Assembly (NCBI RefSeq): GCF_034057115.1
Contig: NZ_CP139195.1
Location: 1,798,001-1,862,000 of the forward strand
Reading direction: 5' to 3'
Length of the DNA stretch: 64,000 nt
Source of the DNA: Pseudomonas sp. AN-1
GTDB lineage: Bacteria; Pseudomonadota; Gammaproteobacteria; Pseudomonadales; Pseudomonadaceae
The number at the start of each line of letters is the position of its first letter. The stretch's first letter is position 1. Positions 1 to 15,816 of this stretch are shown here, piece after piece. The notes beneath the pieces were generated by a model. It saw nothing but the letters and a program-made list of their open reading frames with translations, searched no databases and was not told where the DNA came from. The translations under genes were made by a program, and so were the position numbers.

Positions 1-654
1 CAGGCCAGCCAGCTGTCCCAGGGAGCGACCCGGGTCGCCTCGCAGGGCAGCGAAGTCGTCGCGCAGATGGTCCAGACCATGGGCGACATCGATGCCGCCT
101 CGCAGCAGATCGCCGAGATCGTCAGCGTCGTCGACGGCATCGCCCTGCAGACCAACCTGCTGGCGCTCAATGCCTCGGTCGAAGCCGCCCGCGCCGGCGA
201 GCAGGGCCGCGGCTTCGCCGTAGTCGCCAGCGAGGTGCGCCAGCTGGCCAGTCGCAGCGCCGCCGCCGCACAGCAGATCCGCCAGCTGATCGACGCCTCG
301 GCCGACAAGACGCGCAACGGCGCGGGGCTGGCGCAGAACGTCGGCGAAAGCATGGAGCGGGTCGTGGCCAGCGTAGACCAGGTCGCCGGGGTACTCGGCG
401 AGATCAGTGCAGCCACCCGCGAGCAGAGTCAGGGCATCGCCCAGGTCAACCTCGCCGTCGCCGAGCTGGACCGCATGACCCAGCAGAACGCCCTGCTGGC
501 CGGCGAGTCCACGGCCGCCGCCGCCCACCTGCGCGAACAGGCACGCCGCCTGAGCCTTTCCGTAGGGGCATTCAAGCTGTCCGGCGCCGCGCCCGAGCCC
601 GCCCCGCTGCGCTCGACTCCGCAGCAGCAGGAGGAGGAAGCCGTGTTCCTGTGA
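1..654 (+). CDS. Methyl-accepting chemotaxis protein, C-terminal part (5' end outside window)
   Basis: The reading frame is open from base 1, so only the last 217 residues are visible. They form the cytoplasmic signalling hairpin of a chemoreceptor. The highly conserved tip ([20 protein letters not shown], then [14 protein letters not shown]) contacts CheA and CheW, and long heptad-like helices flank it on both sides. The end is a low-complexity Pro/Gln/Glu tail ([11 protein letters not shown]). The sensor domain lies outside the window, so the ligand cannot be predicted. No CheR/CheB-binding pentapeptide is seen at the C-terminus. A strong hairpin follows directly after the stop. It is unrelated in function to the polysaccharide genes downstream, although receptors of this type sometimes feed surface-sensing systems. 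Confidence 0.95.
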   Translation, partial: QASQLSQGATRVASQGSEVVAQMVQTMGDIDAASQQIAEIVSVVDGIALQTNLLALNASVEAARAGEQGRGFAVVASEVRQLASRSAAAAQQIRQLIDASADKTRNGAGLAQNVGESMERVVASVDQVAGVLGEISAATREQSQGIAQVNLAVAELDRMTQQNALLAGESTAAAAHLREQARRLSLSVGAFKLSGAAPEPAPLRSTPQQQEEEAVFL

Positions 655-722
655 CCTGTGCGCCTGGCGGATAGCGCCAGGCGCACAGGCCCGCGACGTG
701 GCGCCTGAAACCGTCAGGCGCC
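655..722 (+). terminator. Two tandem hairpins after the chemoreceptor gene
   Basis: A perfect 15-bp stem (655-669 paired with 675-689, 5-nt loop) starts one base after the stop codon. A second perfect 9-bp stem (700-708 with 714-722) follows. Neither has a clear T-run, so this may be a transcription terminator or an mRNA 3'-end stabiliser. Confidence 0.5.
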
Positions 723-967
723 GCGCTTCGGCCTGGCGCACCCGGCAGCGCAGCCAGCAAGCGCAGGCGAAACGGTCGTGCCACAAACCGGCGGACAGGG
801 GCCGTCCGCAGACGCCATGAGCAAACGGTGGCGCATGGCAATGCAGGACGAGAGGGACAGACGGGAAAGGTGCGTCAACCGCCACCAGGGGCGATCACGT
901 CAAATCGGAGCGTAGGCTGGCCTGCGGAAAAGGCCGGGGAGAAAAGCTGCAGAGGGGCAGAAATGGA
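723..967. other. Non-coding spacer between the chemoreceptor and ffs
   Basis: The stretch from 655 to the 4.5S RNA gene holds the two hairpins at 655-722 and otherwise no gene I can support. The short open frames here have no recognisable product, and one runs through the RNA gene. Confidence 0.5.
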
Positions 968-1077
968 GGTGGCCCCACCAGCCACACCCCGGCACACGAT
1001 GTCACCGCTACGGCTGCTCCCTTCCGGGCCTGACCGGGTTTACGGCTGATCGTTGCGGGGGGACCGATGGAGCCACC
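968..1077 (-). ncRNA. ffs: 4.5S RNA of the signal recognition particle
   Basis: Read on the minus strand, the segment contains the universal SRP RNA domain IV: GGTCAGGCCCGGAAGGGAGC, with the GGAA tetraloop and the symmetric and asymmetric loops that bind Ffh. The two ends pair (GGTGGC at the 5' end with GCCACC at the 3' end), giving an RNA of about 110 nt, close to the 114 nt of E. coli. It works with Ffh and FtsY to deliver nascent membrane proteins. The exact mature ends are inferred from the pairing. Confidence 0.95.
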
Positions 1078-1108
1078 ATAACGTACCCGCCAGTCGGCGA
1101 GCCGCGCC

Positions 1109-1136
1109 ATTGTAGCGAGTCGCGCGCAAGTTACAA
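1109..1136 (-). promoter_or_regulatory. Candidate sigma-70 promoter of ffs
   Basis: On the minus strand a -35 box TTGTAA (1131-1136) and a -10 box TACAAT (1109-1114) are separated by 16 bp. They lie about 30 bp upstream of the RNA 5' end, consistent with a short processed leader. Confidence 0.6.
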
Positions 1137-1362
1137 CCCGGCAAGCGAAAAACTCTGCGCCACGATCTGGCGGCCGGGCGGATCGCCATTACCTGCAGCG
1201 GGTCTGACCTGCATCAATATGCAAAGTGGATCACAAAACAAGCGCATTGAATTATCATCGCACCGCAAGATTCGCCGTTCTCGCCCCCCAGGCGACCGAC
1301 AACGCCTCGGCAGCCGATCCCTTGCCTGAGCAGAGCCCCCAGCGCGACCGAGAGCCCAAGGA

Positions 1363-4299
<2,937 letters not shown>

Positions 4300-4316
4300 T
4301 CCGCGGCGCTGAGCGA

Positions 4317-4342
4317 GCGCCGCAGGTGCGTGCCTGCGGCGC
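4317..4342 (+). terminator. Hairpin after the histidine kinase gene
   Basis: A perfect 10-bp GC stem (GCGCCGCAGG at 4317-4326 pairs with 4333-4342, 6-nt loop) begins 18 bases after the kinase stop codon. There is no T-tract, so termination is probable but not certain. Confidence 0.45.
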
Positions 4343-4460
4343 CCGCCAGCCCTCGCTGCTCCGGGCAGCAGGGGCGGACGCCCCCTCCCTGCGGTGCGAT
4401 ACCCGCGCTGCGGACGCTCTCCCATATGTACCTGTCGCCGCGCCGACAGATAATCCGAAG

Positions 4461-4588
4461 TAATTTTCTACCAGAACATATAAATAGTCCGACGCATATA
4501 TACCAGATCAACCAACTTGCAAGTCGAAAACCATAAAACCGCAAACCGGAATATACGAATATCCCGGTATTAATTTTCTACCAGCACA
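4461..4588 (+). repeat. Pair of 14-bp direct repeats, 110 bp apart, in the EPS leader
   Basis: TAATTTTCTACCAG occurs at 4461-4474 and again at 4571-4584. After one mismatched base the trinucleotide ACA is also shared, so the match is 17 of 18 bp. The start-to-start distance is 110 bp, close to a whole number of helical turns. It could be a pair of operator sites for a looping regulator; no known box is recognised. Confidence 0.55.
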
Positions 4589-4914
4589 ATTAGCAATCCT
4601 GCACAACAACAAGAACGACAAACAGGCGCGAACGGCCCGCACGGCCAAAGTGCCATGCAGGCTACAAACAAGAATTGAATGCAGGACTCCCGTCGGCGAA
4701 CTTCGCCTGCACGCGGACGAGCGTCAAGGTGAAGCGTAAAGCCCCGCCGCAACCGCTCTGTAAAGCCACTTCCGGGAAACGCTAGGGACCTTGCCCACCC
4801 TCAAGCGATGCGTCCATACCCCACCCCTGTCACTCGAAAACCCTTCAACAAAACAACTTCCAGCACTTCATAAAGTAGACGCCGAGCGAACGCTCAACAA
4901 GTAACCAGACTGCC

Positions 4915-4942
4915 TTTACGAGTTGCAAAGCCGCACTACACT
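4915..4942 (+). promoter_or_regulatory. Possible sigma-70 promoter upstream of ops 1
   Basis: TTTACG (4915-4920) and TACACT (4937-4942) are 16 bp apart, each matching 4 of 6 consensus bases. A start near 4949 would put the ops element about 85 nt into the transcript, a typical arrangement. The match is weak. Confidence 0.3.
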
Positions 4943-5033
4943 CACGTCCATAAGCACGCTTCAAGTGATGCTTTCCACGAATTGCCATCGACATTGCAAA
5001 GACTCGTTTTCAAGAATTTGCGGTAAATCTTGG

Positions 5034-5045
5034 GGCGGTAGCGTG
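5034..5045 (+). promoter_or_regulatory. ops element (JUMPstart) 1: RfaH recruitment site
   Basis: The 12-bp ops sequence GGCGGTAGCGTG is present exactly. Upstream similarity to the JUMPstart consensus includes a TAAA tract and GGGG directly before it. In enterobacteria, paused RNA polymerase exposes ops in the non-template strand and recruits RfaH, which then suppresses Rho termination over long polysaccharide operons. It lies 84 bp before the first gene of EPS locus 1. A second copy is at 35943-35954, and an RfaH homologue is encoded at 35208-35735. Confidence 0.9.
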
Positions 5046-5129
5046 CCCGGAACAGCCTGTCAAACAGCAGCTATCCGGCAGCACCCGCCAGCCGACAGGC
5101 GACCCGCCCCGGCCGCGAGGAGATTCGAC

Positions 5130-5423
5130 ATGCGCAGCATCCTGATCCCCCTTTCCCTGACGCTGGCGCTGGCCGCCACTCAGGCCGTCGCACTCCCCGC
5201 GGCGCCGGACGCCCCACGGTTCGCGGCCAGCTCCCTGCTGCTGGCGGTCGACGAGTCGAGCGCCGAACAGCGGGACGCCAGGCCCGACCAGGCGGCCACC
5301 CCAGCCACGCCGGCGCAACCGGGAAGCGCGGACGAACCGGCCTCGCCGGCGAAGCCTGCCACCCCCGGCGAGGAGCGCACCCCCGGCAATGGCCGCGACC
5401 AGGCGCCTGCCAGCCGCAGCTGA
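5130..5423 (+). CDS. Small secreted Pro/Ala-rich protein, first gene of EPS locus 1
   Basis: The 97-residue product has a clear Sec signal peptide (MRSILIPLSLTLALAATQAVA) and a disordered, low-complexity mature part rich in Ala, Pro, Glu and Asp, with PATPAQP/PAKPATP-like repeats. The start ATG at 5130 was chosen because GAGGAG lies 8 bp upstream and the signal peptide begins there; the frame stays open further upstream without a ribosome site. It sits between ops 1 and the OPX gene. I recognise no family. Locus 2 also places a low-complexity secreted protein just ahead of its export genes (37575-38129), so a shared role at the export machinery is possible. Confidence 0.6.
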   Translation: MRSILIPLSLTLALAATQAVALPAAPDAPRFAASSLLLAVDESSAEQRDARPDQAATPATPAQPGSADEPASPAKPATPGEERTPGNGRDQAPASRS

Positions 5424-5560
5424 CGGCCGGCCCCAGCGCGGCGCGGGCAGCACGAAGCGCCGCGAACAGGAAGGCCTGTCGCTCGAGCATTCGGTTGCGG
5501 CAGATGCGGGCGCCATCAACGGCCCCCGCTGACCTCCACGACGTCACCAGAGAACGCGCC

Positions 5561-6103
5561 ATGATCCTCCGTCACCTTCTCCTGGCCCTGAGCCTCGGCC
5601 TGCTCCTGCCCCACGGCGGCGCCGTGCGGGCGGAAGGCTACTCCACCTACAAGCTGGCCTCGGGCGACATCATCGCCATCAGCGTGTTCGGCGAGCCGGA
5701 TCTCAGCTTCCCGGAGGTCCGCCTCAACGACGCGGGCATCTTCTCCTACCCCTTCCTCGGCGACATCCAGGCCAGGGGCAAGACCGCCGCCGAGATCGAG
5801 CGGATGCTCGCCGAGCGCCTCAAGGGCGGCTACCTGGTCGACCCGCGGGTGTCGGTCAGCATCCTCAGGTACCGCGAGTTCTTCATCAGCGGCGAAGTGA
5901 AGACCCCCGGCGGCTACACCTTCCAGCCCGGCCTGACCCTGCGCCGCGCCGTGGCGCTGGCCGGCGGCCTGACCGAGCGCGCCTCGACCAGCCGCATCAC
6001 CATCATCCGCGACCAGGATCCCCAGCGCCGTCCCGAGCGCGCCAGCCTCGACACCCCGGTGATGCCGGGCGACACCATCACCATCGACCAGGGTTTCTTC
6101 TGA
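5561..6103 (+). CDS. Polysaccharide export protein, short OPX (Wza-like) type, copy 1
   Basis: This 180-residue periplasmic protein has a Sec signal peptide ending near AVRA, without a lipobox cysteine. A Poly_export domain follows (YKLASGDIIAISVFGEPDLS, residues about 28-110), then one SLBB domain (FFISGEVKTPGGYTFQPGLT, about 106-170). E. coli Wza has about 380 residues, several SLBB-like domains and a C-terminal amphipathic helix that crosses the outer membrane. All of that is absent here, so this protein probably needs a separate beta-barrel to finish the export channel. The start is the ATG at 5561, where the signal peptide begins. It is 25 bp from the wzc-like gene and closely similar to the copy at 39475-40014. 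Confidence 0.9.
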   Translation: MILRHLLLALSLGLLLPHGGAVRAEGYSTYKLASGDIIAISVFGEPDLSFPEVRLNDAGIFSYPFLGDIQARGKTAAEIERMLAERLKGGYLVDPRVSVSILRYREFFISGEVKTPGGYTFQPGLTLRRAVALAGGLTERASTSRITIIRDQDPQRRPERASLDTPVMPGDTITIDQGFF

Positions 6104-6128
6104 CCCACTGAGCAGGGGGCCTTCTGCC

Positions 6129-8387
6129 ATGGACACCACCGCCCGACACCAGGCGCGCACCTGGATCGCCAGCCGCCTGACGAGCGACGCTCCCGACATG
6201 CTGCAGATGTGGCAAACCATCTGGCGGCGCAAGTGGGGAATTCTCGCCCTGATCCTGATCGTCATGATGGTGGCCGCCCTGGGCACCTTCGCCGTCACCC
6301 CGACTTACCGGGCCACCGCCACCCTGCTGATCGAGCAGAAGAAGGCCAACGTGGTCTCCATCGAGCAGGTCTACGGGGCCGAGGGTACCGGCAACGAGTA
6401 CCTGGAAACCCAGTTCCAGCTGCTCAAGTCGCGCGCCCTGGCCGAACGGGTGGTGCGCCGCCTGGAGCTGACCAGCCACCCCGAGTTCGATCCGCGCCAG
6501 CAGGACGGTCCGCTGATCGACGTGCGCGGCCTGCTGGCCGGCTTCAGCAGCGTGGCCGAGGCCAACCCCGCCACCGGGACGCAAAGCCTGCCGGAGAATG
6601 CCGGCGGCCCGAGCGAGGCGAAGATCTTCGACGAGGTGACCCGCGAACTCATGGCCCGGGTGACCATCGAGCCCATGGGCAAGAGCCAGCTGGTCAAGGT
6701 CATGGTCGACATGACCGATCCGGAGCTGGCGACCCGCGCCGCCAACGCCCTGGCCAACGGCTTCATCGAGGCCCAGCTGGAAGCCTCCATGGACATGTCC
6801 ATGATGGCCACCACCTGGATGAACAACCGCATGGTCGAGCTGCGCAGCAAGCTCAAGGACGCCGAGTCCCGCCTGCAGGCCTTCCGCGAGAAGGAGAACC
6901 TGGTGGACGTCGGCGGCGTCGCCAGCGTCAGCGCCGCCGAACTGACCGCCACCAGCGACCGCATGATCGATGCCCGCCGCCAGCGCGCCGAGGCGCAGAG
7001 CCAGTACCGCCAGGTGGAATCCATGCGCAAGGGCGGCTGGGAGAAGCTCGCCACCATCCCGGCCGTCCTCGGCCACCCGCTGATCCAGCAGTTCAAGTCC
7101 GACGAGGCCAAGGCCCGCGCCAAGGTCGATGAGCTGTCCAAGCGCTATGGCTCCCGCCACCCGGCACTCGAGGCCGCGCGCTCCGATCTCGCCGCCGCCT
7201 CGGCCAGCCTGCGCGGCCAGGTCGAGCAGATCGTCGCCGGCATCGAGCGCAACTACCAGCTGGCGGTGGCCAACGAAGAGTCGTTGCGCGCCTCGGTGGA
7301 ATCCAACAAGGCGCAGATCCAGAAGATCTCCCGCAAGGAGTTCGAGGTCCGCGAGCTGATGCGCGAGGTGGAGGCCAACCGCACCCTCTACGACACCTTC
7401 ATGACCCGCCTGAAGGAAACCACCGCCACCGCCGACCTGGAAGCGGCCAACGCCCGCGTGGTCGACCCGGCGGTGCTGCCCAGCGCGCCGATCCGGCCGA
7501 TGAAGGGCCTGATCGTCGGCCTCTCCGGCATCCTCGCGCTGGTGTGCAGCGTCGCCATGACCCTGCTGCTGCAGATCCTCAACAACACCTTCAAGAGCAT
7601 CGAGGAGGTCGAGAGCAAGCTCAACCTGCCGGTGCTGGGCATCCTGCCGCTGGTCAAGAACCGCCAGCGCAGCCAGATCGCCCACCTGTTCAGCAGCAAC
7701 GAGGACCGCAGCTTCAGCGAGTCGATCCGCACCATACGCACCGGCCTGGTGCTGTCCGGCATGGCCGAGCCGCACCGCATCCTGGTGGTCACCTCCTCGC
7801 TGCCCGGCGAGGGCAAGAGCACCGTGGCGGCCAACCTGGCCTACGCCTTCGGCCAGCTGGAGAAGGTGCTGCTGGTCGACGCCGACCTGCGCCGGCCGAC
7901 CCTGGCGAAGAACTTCAAGTTCCCGGTGGGCACCCCCGGCCTGGCCAACCTGATCGCCGGCACCGCCCGGGCCGAGGACTGCATCAAGACCATCGAGGGC
8001 ATCGACATGCTGTGCGCCGGCGCCGTGCCGCCGAACCCGCTGGAGCTGCTGTCCTCGGAACGCTTCGCTGCGGTCATCGAGGATCTCAAGAGCCGCTACG
8101 ACCGGGTGATCATCGACTCGCCGCCGATCCAGGCGGTGAGCGACGCCACCATCCTCGCCACCCACGCCGACGCGCAGATCTACGTGATCAAGTCCGAGAC
8201 CACGCCGGTGCCGCTGGCGCAGAAAGGCGTCGGCCAGCTGCTGCAGAGCAACTCGCCGGTCACCGGCGTGGTGCTCAACCAGGTGGACGTGCGCAAGGCG
8301 CAGAAACAGGGCTACCACTACGGCGGCTACTACGACTACTACGGCTACACCAGCAGCCAGCCGGCCACCGAGGCGCAGAAGGCCTGA
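6129..8387 (+). CDS. wzc: Polysaccharide co-polymerase with bacterial tyrosine kinase domain (Wzc-like), copy 1
   Basis: The product (752 residues) is an inner-membrane chain-length regulator. Its Wzz-type N-terminal membrane helix lies at about residues 34-56. A long periplasmic coiled-coil region follows, then a second helix at about 458-482 and a cytoplasmic BY-kinase domain. The kinase shows Walker A ([10 protein letters not shown], near 556-566), Walker A' ([11 protein letters not shown], near 580-590) and Walker B (RVIIDSPP, near 659-666). A tyrosine cluster, [12 protein letters not shown], sits just before the C-terminus and is the usual autophosphorylation tail. It works with the OPX protein upstream and is dephosphorylated by the phosphatase downstream. 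It is highly similar along its whole length to the copy at 40017-42260. Confidence 0.95.
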   Translation: MDTTARHQARTWIASRLTSDAPDMLQMWQTIWRRKWGILALILIVMMVAALGTFAVTPTYRATATLLIEQKKANVVSIEQVYGAEGTGNEYLETQFQLLKSRALAERVVRRLELTSHPEFDPRQQDGPLIDVRGLLAGFSSVAEANPATGTQSLPENAGGPSEAKIFDEVTRELMARVTIEPMGKSQLVKVMVDMTDPELATRAANALANGFIEAQLEASMDMSMMATTWMNNRMVELRSKLKDAESRLQAFREKENLVDVGGVASVSAAELTATSDRMIDARRQRAEAQSQYRQVESMRKGGWEKLATIPAVLGHPLIQQFKSDEAKARAKVDELSKRYGSRHPALEAARSDLAAASASLRGQVEQIVAGIERNYQLAVANEESLRASVESNKAQIQKISRKEFEVRELMREVEANRTLYDTFMTRLKETTATADLEAANARVVDPAVLPSAPIRPMKGLIVGLSGILALVCSVAMTLLLQILNNTFKSIEEVESKLNLPVLGILPLVKNRQRSQIAHLFSSNEDRSFSESIRTIRTGLVLSGMAEPHRILVVTSSLPGEGKSTVAANLAYAFGQLEKVLLVDADLRRPTLAKNFKFPVGTPGLANLIAGTARAEDCIKTIEGIDMLCAGAVPPNPLELLSSERFAAVIEDLKSRYDRVIIDSPPIQAVSDATILATHADAQIYVIKSETTPVPLAQKGVGQLLQSNSPVTGVVLNQVDVRKAQKQGYHYGGYYDYYGYTSSQPATEAQKA

Positions 8388-8434
8388 AGGCCTGCGCCGC
8401 GACCCGCTACCGGCGGACAACAGGGAGTTCGTCC

Positions 8435-9160
8435 ATGATCGACCTGCACAACCACCTGCTGCCGGGCATCGACGACGGTGCCCCCGACCTCGACACCGCC
8501 CTGGAGCTGGCGCGCCTGGCGGTCGCCGAAGGCATCACCCACCTGGTCTGCACCCCGCACATCCACCCCGGGCGCTACGACAACGACCTCGCCAGCATCG
8601 CCGCGGCGCGCCAGCGCCTGGTCGTCGGCCTCCAGGAAGCGGGCATCCCGCTGCAGGTCGCCGCCGCCGCCGAGGTCCGCTACAGCACCGAGCTGATGCA
8701 GGGCATCGAGCAGGACAGCCTGCCCTTCCTCGGCCGCTGGCACGGCAAGCGCGTGCTGCTGCTGGAGCTGCCGCACGGCGAGGTGCCGTTCGGCGCCGAA
8801 CGCCTCACCGAATGGCTGCTGCAGCACGACGTCATGCCGATGATCGCCCACCCCGAGCGCAACAAGGGCGTGATGCAGTGCCCGCGCAAGCTCAAGCCGT
8901 TCATCGAGCAGGGCTGCCTGCTGCAGGTCACCGCCGGGGCCGTCGCCGGCCACTTCGGCGAGCCCGCCCGGCTGATCGCCTGCGCCCTGCTCGAGCTGGG
9001 GCTGGTCACCATCCTCGCCAGCGACGCCCACAACGTCCGCCACCGCCCGCCGGTACTCAGCGAAGGCATGCAGCAGGCCGCACGCATCGTCGGCGCCTTC
9101 CAGGCCGAACGCCTGGTCATCGACACCCCCTGGCAGATCGCCCGGGGCCACTTCGCCTGA
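8435..9160 (+). CDS. PHP-type tyrosine-protein phosphatase (CpsB/CapC family), copy 1
   Basis: This 241-residue cytoplasmic enzyme has the metal-binding motifs of the PHP phosphatase fold: [15 protein letters not shown] at the N-terminus, [13 protein letters not shown], the RMIAHPERN-like [10 protein letters not shown], and SDAHN near the C-terminus. Enzymes of this family remove phosphate from the tyrosine tail of the cognate BY-kinase and so set polymer length and output. The ATG at 8435 is chosen because the conserved DLHNHLL motif begins immediately after it. It lies 47 bp downstream of the kinase gene. A near-identical order recurs in locus 2 (42443-43168). Confidence 0.92.
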   Translation: MIDLHNHLLPGIDDGAPDLDTALELARLAVAEGITHLVCTPHIHPGRYDNDLASIAAARQRLVVGLQEAGIPLQVAAAAEVRYSTELMQGIEQDSLPFLGRWHGKRVLLLELPHGEVPFGAERLTEWLLQHDVMPMIAHPERNKGVMQCPRKLKPFIEQGCLLQVTAGAVAGHFGEPARLIACALLELGLVTILASDAHNVRHRPPVLSEGMQQAARIVGAFQAERLVIDTPWQIARGHFA

Positions 9161-9264
9161 ACCGCGACACGGCCCGGATCCTGCGCGGACGCCCGGAAGG
9201 CGCCCCGCCGCTCTCCGCCCATGGATGGCCACGACCCACCACTGGCCCCATCAGGACGACCACC

Positions 9265-13323
<4,059 letters not shown>

Positions 13324-14379
13324 ATGCTCGAACGAGTCGACTACCGGGAAACGCCTCTGCCGGCCGCGCAGGACTGGCAGCCCAGCGCCGCACCGCGCGC
13401 CGCCGCGCCCGCGGTGCGGGACAGGAAAGCCCTCTACCGGGAGTTCTCCGCCAGCGAGAAGACCCTGCCGATCTTCAGTCGCGCCTGGTGGCTGGACGCC
13501 AGCGCCGGCGCCGAGCGCTGGGACGTCGCCCTGGTCGAGAACAACGGCCGGGTGATCGCCGCGCTGCCCTACGCCATCGAGCGGCGCCTGGGCCTCACCC
13601 TGCTGACCCTGCCGCCGTTCACCAAGATGCTCGGTCCGTGGCTGCGCGAGAGCAGCGCCAAGTACGCCAAGCGCCTGGGCCAGCAGAAGGACCTGATGGA
13701 GGCGCTGATCGACCAGCTGCCGGCCTACGACCACTTCGACCAGAACTGGCACTACAGCCAGACCAACTGGCTGCCGTTCTACTGGCGCGGCTTCCGCGAG
13801 ACCACCCGCTACACCTACCTGCTCGAAGACCTCGGCGACATGGACAAGGTGGTGGCGGGCTTCGAGAACTCCAAGCGGGCCAACATCCGCAAGGCCGTCG
13901 AGCGCGGCATCGAGGTGGTCTACGACATTCCCGCGCGCACCTTCTACGAGCACCACTGCCTGACCCTGGCCAAGAAGGGCGCGAAGATCGCCTACGGCTG
14001 GGAGGAGTTCCGGCGCATCCACGACGCCTGCTACGCCCACGGCGCCGGCAGGACCATCGCCGCCTACGACCGCCACGGCAACCTGCACGCCGCGCTGTTC
14101 GTGATCTGGGACGAGATGAGCGCCTATGCGCTGATCTGCGCCATCGACCCGGACTACCTCACCCATGGTGCGGCCTCGCTGCTCAACCAGCAGATCATCG
14201 CCTACGTCGCCGACAAGACCCGCCGCTTCGACTTCGAGGGCTCGATGATCGAGTCGGTGGAGCGTTCGTTCCGCCAGTACGGCGCGGTCCAGACGCCCTA
14301 CTTCGCGGTCTCGCGCACGCCGTCGCGCCTGCTCAAGACCTTCCTGTTCCTCCGGGACCTGAAGGCAGGCACGCCATGA
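13324..14379 (+). CDS. FemAB/GNAT-fold protein, putative polysaccharide-tailoring transferase A
   Basis: The 351-residue, apparently soluble protein carries the GNAT-type fold of FemAB-like/BioF2-like acyl- or aminoacyl-transferases. An N-terminal subdomain includes IFSRAWWLDA. A central segment reads QNWHYSQTNWLPFYWRGF, and the second subdomain includes NSKRANIRKAVERG and RRFDFEGSMIESVERSFRQYG. FemAB enzymes use aminoacyl-tRNA to extend peptidoglycan bridges; relatives in EPS loci have mostly unproven substrates. It is translationally coupled to the deacetylase gene that follows (4-bp overlap). A clear paralogue ends the same locus at 31876-32829. Attachment of an amino acid or acyl group to the glycan is inference. 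Confidence 0.8.
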   Translation: MLERVDYRETPLPAAQDWQPSAAPRAAAPAVRDRKALYREFSASEKTLPIFSRAWWLDASAGAERWDVALVENNGRVIAALPYAIERRLGLTLLTLPPFTKMLGPWLRESSAKYAKRLGQQKDLMEALIDQLPAYDHFDQNWHYSQTNWLPFYWRGFRETTRYTYLLEDLGDMDKVVAGFENSKRANIRKAVERGIEVVYDIPARTFYEHHCLTLAKKGAKIAYGWEEFRRIHDACYAHGAGRTIAAYDRHGNLHAALFVIWDEMSAYALICAIDPDYLTHGAASLLNQQIIAYVADKTRRFDFEGSMIESVERSFRQYGAVQTPYFAVSRTPSRLLKTFLFLRDLKAGTP

Positions 14380-15797
14380 ACGCCCGCAAGACCTGGCCCT
14401 CCCGCGCCGTCCTCGACTGGCTGGAGCACCTGCTCGCCGAGCGCTACGGCCACACCTTCAGCCTGCAGGACAGCGGCGGCGCCAGCATGCGCCTGAGCCT
14501 GCCGGGCAGCCCGGCGGCCATCGAGATCGACACCGACGCCACCACCTTCGCCCGCGCCGACTCCAACCTGCCGCATGCCAGCTGGGCGGCCAGCCGCGAA
14601 GGCTGGCACTCGGTGCTCGGCAAGCCGCTGCCGGCGCCCGGCGGCAGCCGGCTGCGCTGGCCGCTGATCGAGACCACGCCCGGCGGCTACCGCATCCACT
14701 ACGACCTGCTCGGCCTCGCCTACTGGATGCTCACCCGCCAGGAGGAAGTGGGCCGCAGCGACCTCGACGTCCACCAGCGCTTCCCGGGCACCACCTCCCA
14801 CGCGTTCCGCCACGGCTACCTGGAGCGCCCGGTGGTCGACGAGTGGCTGCACGTGCTCGGCCAGGTGATCCAGCGCCTGTGGCCGCACCTGCCGCTGCGC
14901 CAGCACCGCTTCGCCATCAGGGTGTCCCACGACGTCGACCGGCCGAGCCGCTACGGCTTCTGCTCGACGCGCGCCATCCTGCGCGTCATGGCCGGCGACC
15001 TGCTCAAGCGCCGCTACCTGCGCAGCGCCTGGCTGGCGCCCTGGGTGCGCCTGAACAGCCGGCTGATGCTGCACCCCGCCGACCTCGACAACACCTTCGA
15101 CTGGCTGATGGACACCTCCGAGCGGCACGGCCTGACCAGCGCCTTCTACTTCATCTGCGGGCGCACCGACGCGCGGCGCGATGCCGACTACGAGCCCGAG
15201 CACCCGGCGATCCGCGAACTGCTGCGACGCATCCACGCCCGCGGCCACGAGATCGGCCTGCACCCCAGCTACGCCACCTACCAGCGCCCGCAGGCCATCG
15301 CCGCCGAGGCCGCGCGGCTGCGCCGGGTGTGCGCCGAGGAAGGCATCGTGCAGGACGCCTGGGGCGGGCGCATGCACTACCTGCGCTGGGAGAACCCGAC
15401 CACACTGCGCGCCTGGGAGCAGGCCGGCATGAGCTACGACAGCACCCTCGGCTACGCCGACCGGCCGGGCTTCCGCTGCGGCACCTGCTTCGAGTACCCG
15501 GCCTTCGACCCGGTCGCCGGCCGGCCGCTGAAGCTGCGCATCCGCCCGCTGATCGCCATGGAGGAAACCATCCTCGAACCGCTGTACATGGGCCTGGGCC
15601 GCGGCGAGGAGGCCCTGCGCAAGTTCGCCGAGCTGCGCGAGCGCTGCCAGGCGGTCAGCGGCTGCTTCACCCTGCTCTGGCACAACTCGATGTTCGATAC
15701 CCAGGCCGAGCGCACCCTCTACCAGCAGATCCTGCAGGGCGCCGCCCCCTGCGTGCCGCCCGCGCGAGCGGCGACCGTCCGCCTCAGCCGCGCCTGA
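14376..15797 (+). CDS. Polysaccharide deacetylase family protein (NodB-type) with N-terminal extension
   Basis: Of 473 residues, about the first 185 form an N-terminal domain that I cannot name confidently. The rest is a carbohydrate-esterase-4-like fold. The metal-binding Asp pair is in VSHDVDRPS and the His of motif 2 is in GHEIGLHPSY. Late motifs include LRWENPTTLRAWEQAGMSYD and a C-terminal LLWHNSMFD. Such enzymes remove N-acetyl groups from amino sugars. No signal peptide is evident, so it may act in the cytoplasm on a lipid-linked intermediate rather than on exported polymer. It overlaps the FemAB-like gene by 4 bp, which suggests deacetylation and re-acylation as coupled steps. Confidence 0.85.
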   Translation: MNARKTWPSRAVLDWLEHLLAERYGHTFSLQDSGGASMRLSLPGSPAAIEIDTDATTFARADSNLPHASWAASREGWHSVLGKPLPAPGGSRLRWPLIETTPGGYRIHYDLLGLAYWMLTRQEEVGRSDLDVHQRFPGTTSHAFRHGYLERPVVDEWLHVLGQVIQRLWPHLPLRQHRFAIRVSHDVDRPSRYGFCSTRAILRVMAGDLLKRRYLRSAWLAPWVRLNSRLMLHPADLDNTFDWLMDTSERHGLTSAFYFICGRTDARRDADYEPEHPAIRELLRRIHARGHEIGLHPSYATYQRPQAIAAEAARLRRVCAEEGIVQDAWGGRMHYLRWENPTTLRAWEQAGMSYDSTLGYADRPGFRCGTCFEYPAFDPVAGRPLKLRIRPLIAMEETILEPLYMGLGRGEEALRKFAELRERCQAVSGCFTLLWHNSMFDTQAERTLYQQILQGAAPCVPPARAATVRLSRA

Positions 15798-15816
15798 ACC
15801 GCCCCCGGAGCCCGAG

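Larger units (their letters stand above)
4300..5129 (+). promoter_or_regulatory. Long A/T-rich regulatory leader of EPS locus 1
   Basis: About 830 bp without a convincing gene. The stretch 4440-4680 is far richer in A/T than its surroundings. It contains a direct repeat (4461-4478 and 4571-4588), a possible sigma-70 promoter (4915-4942) and the JUMPstart/ops element (5034-5045). The layout is what one expects of a heavily regulated EPS promoter region, with upstream operators, a promoter and an antitermination site in the transcribed leader. Short open frames here have no recognisable product. Confidence 0.6.

Noticed and set aside
828-1049. Plus-strand open frame of 73 codons overlapping the 4.5S RNA gene
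   Set aside because: It runs through ffs in the antisense direction, has no family resemblance or ribosome site, and is explained by high GC content.
4330-4536. 68-codon plus-strand frame after the histidine kinase
   Set aside because: Its sequence starts in the hairpin and changes to A/T-rich leader without any domain; no ribosome site.
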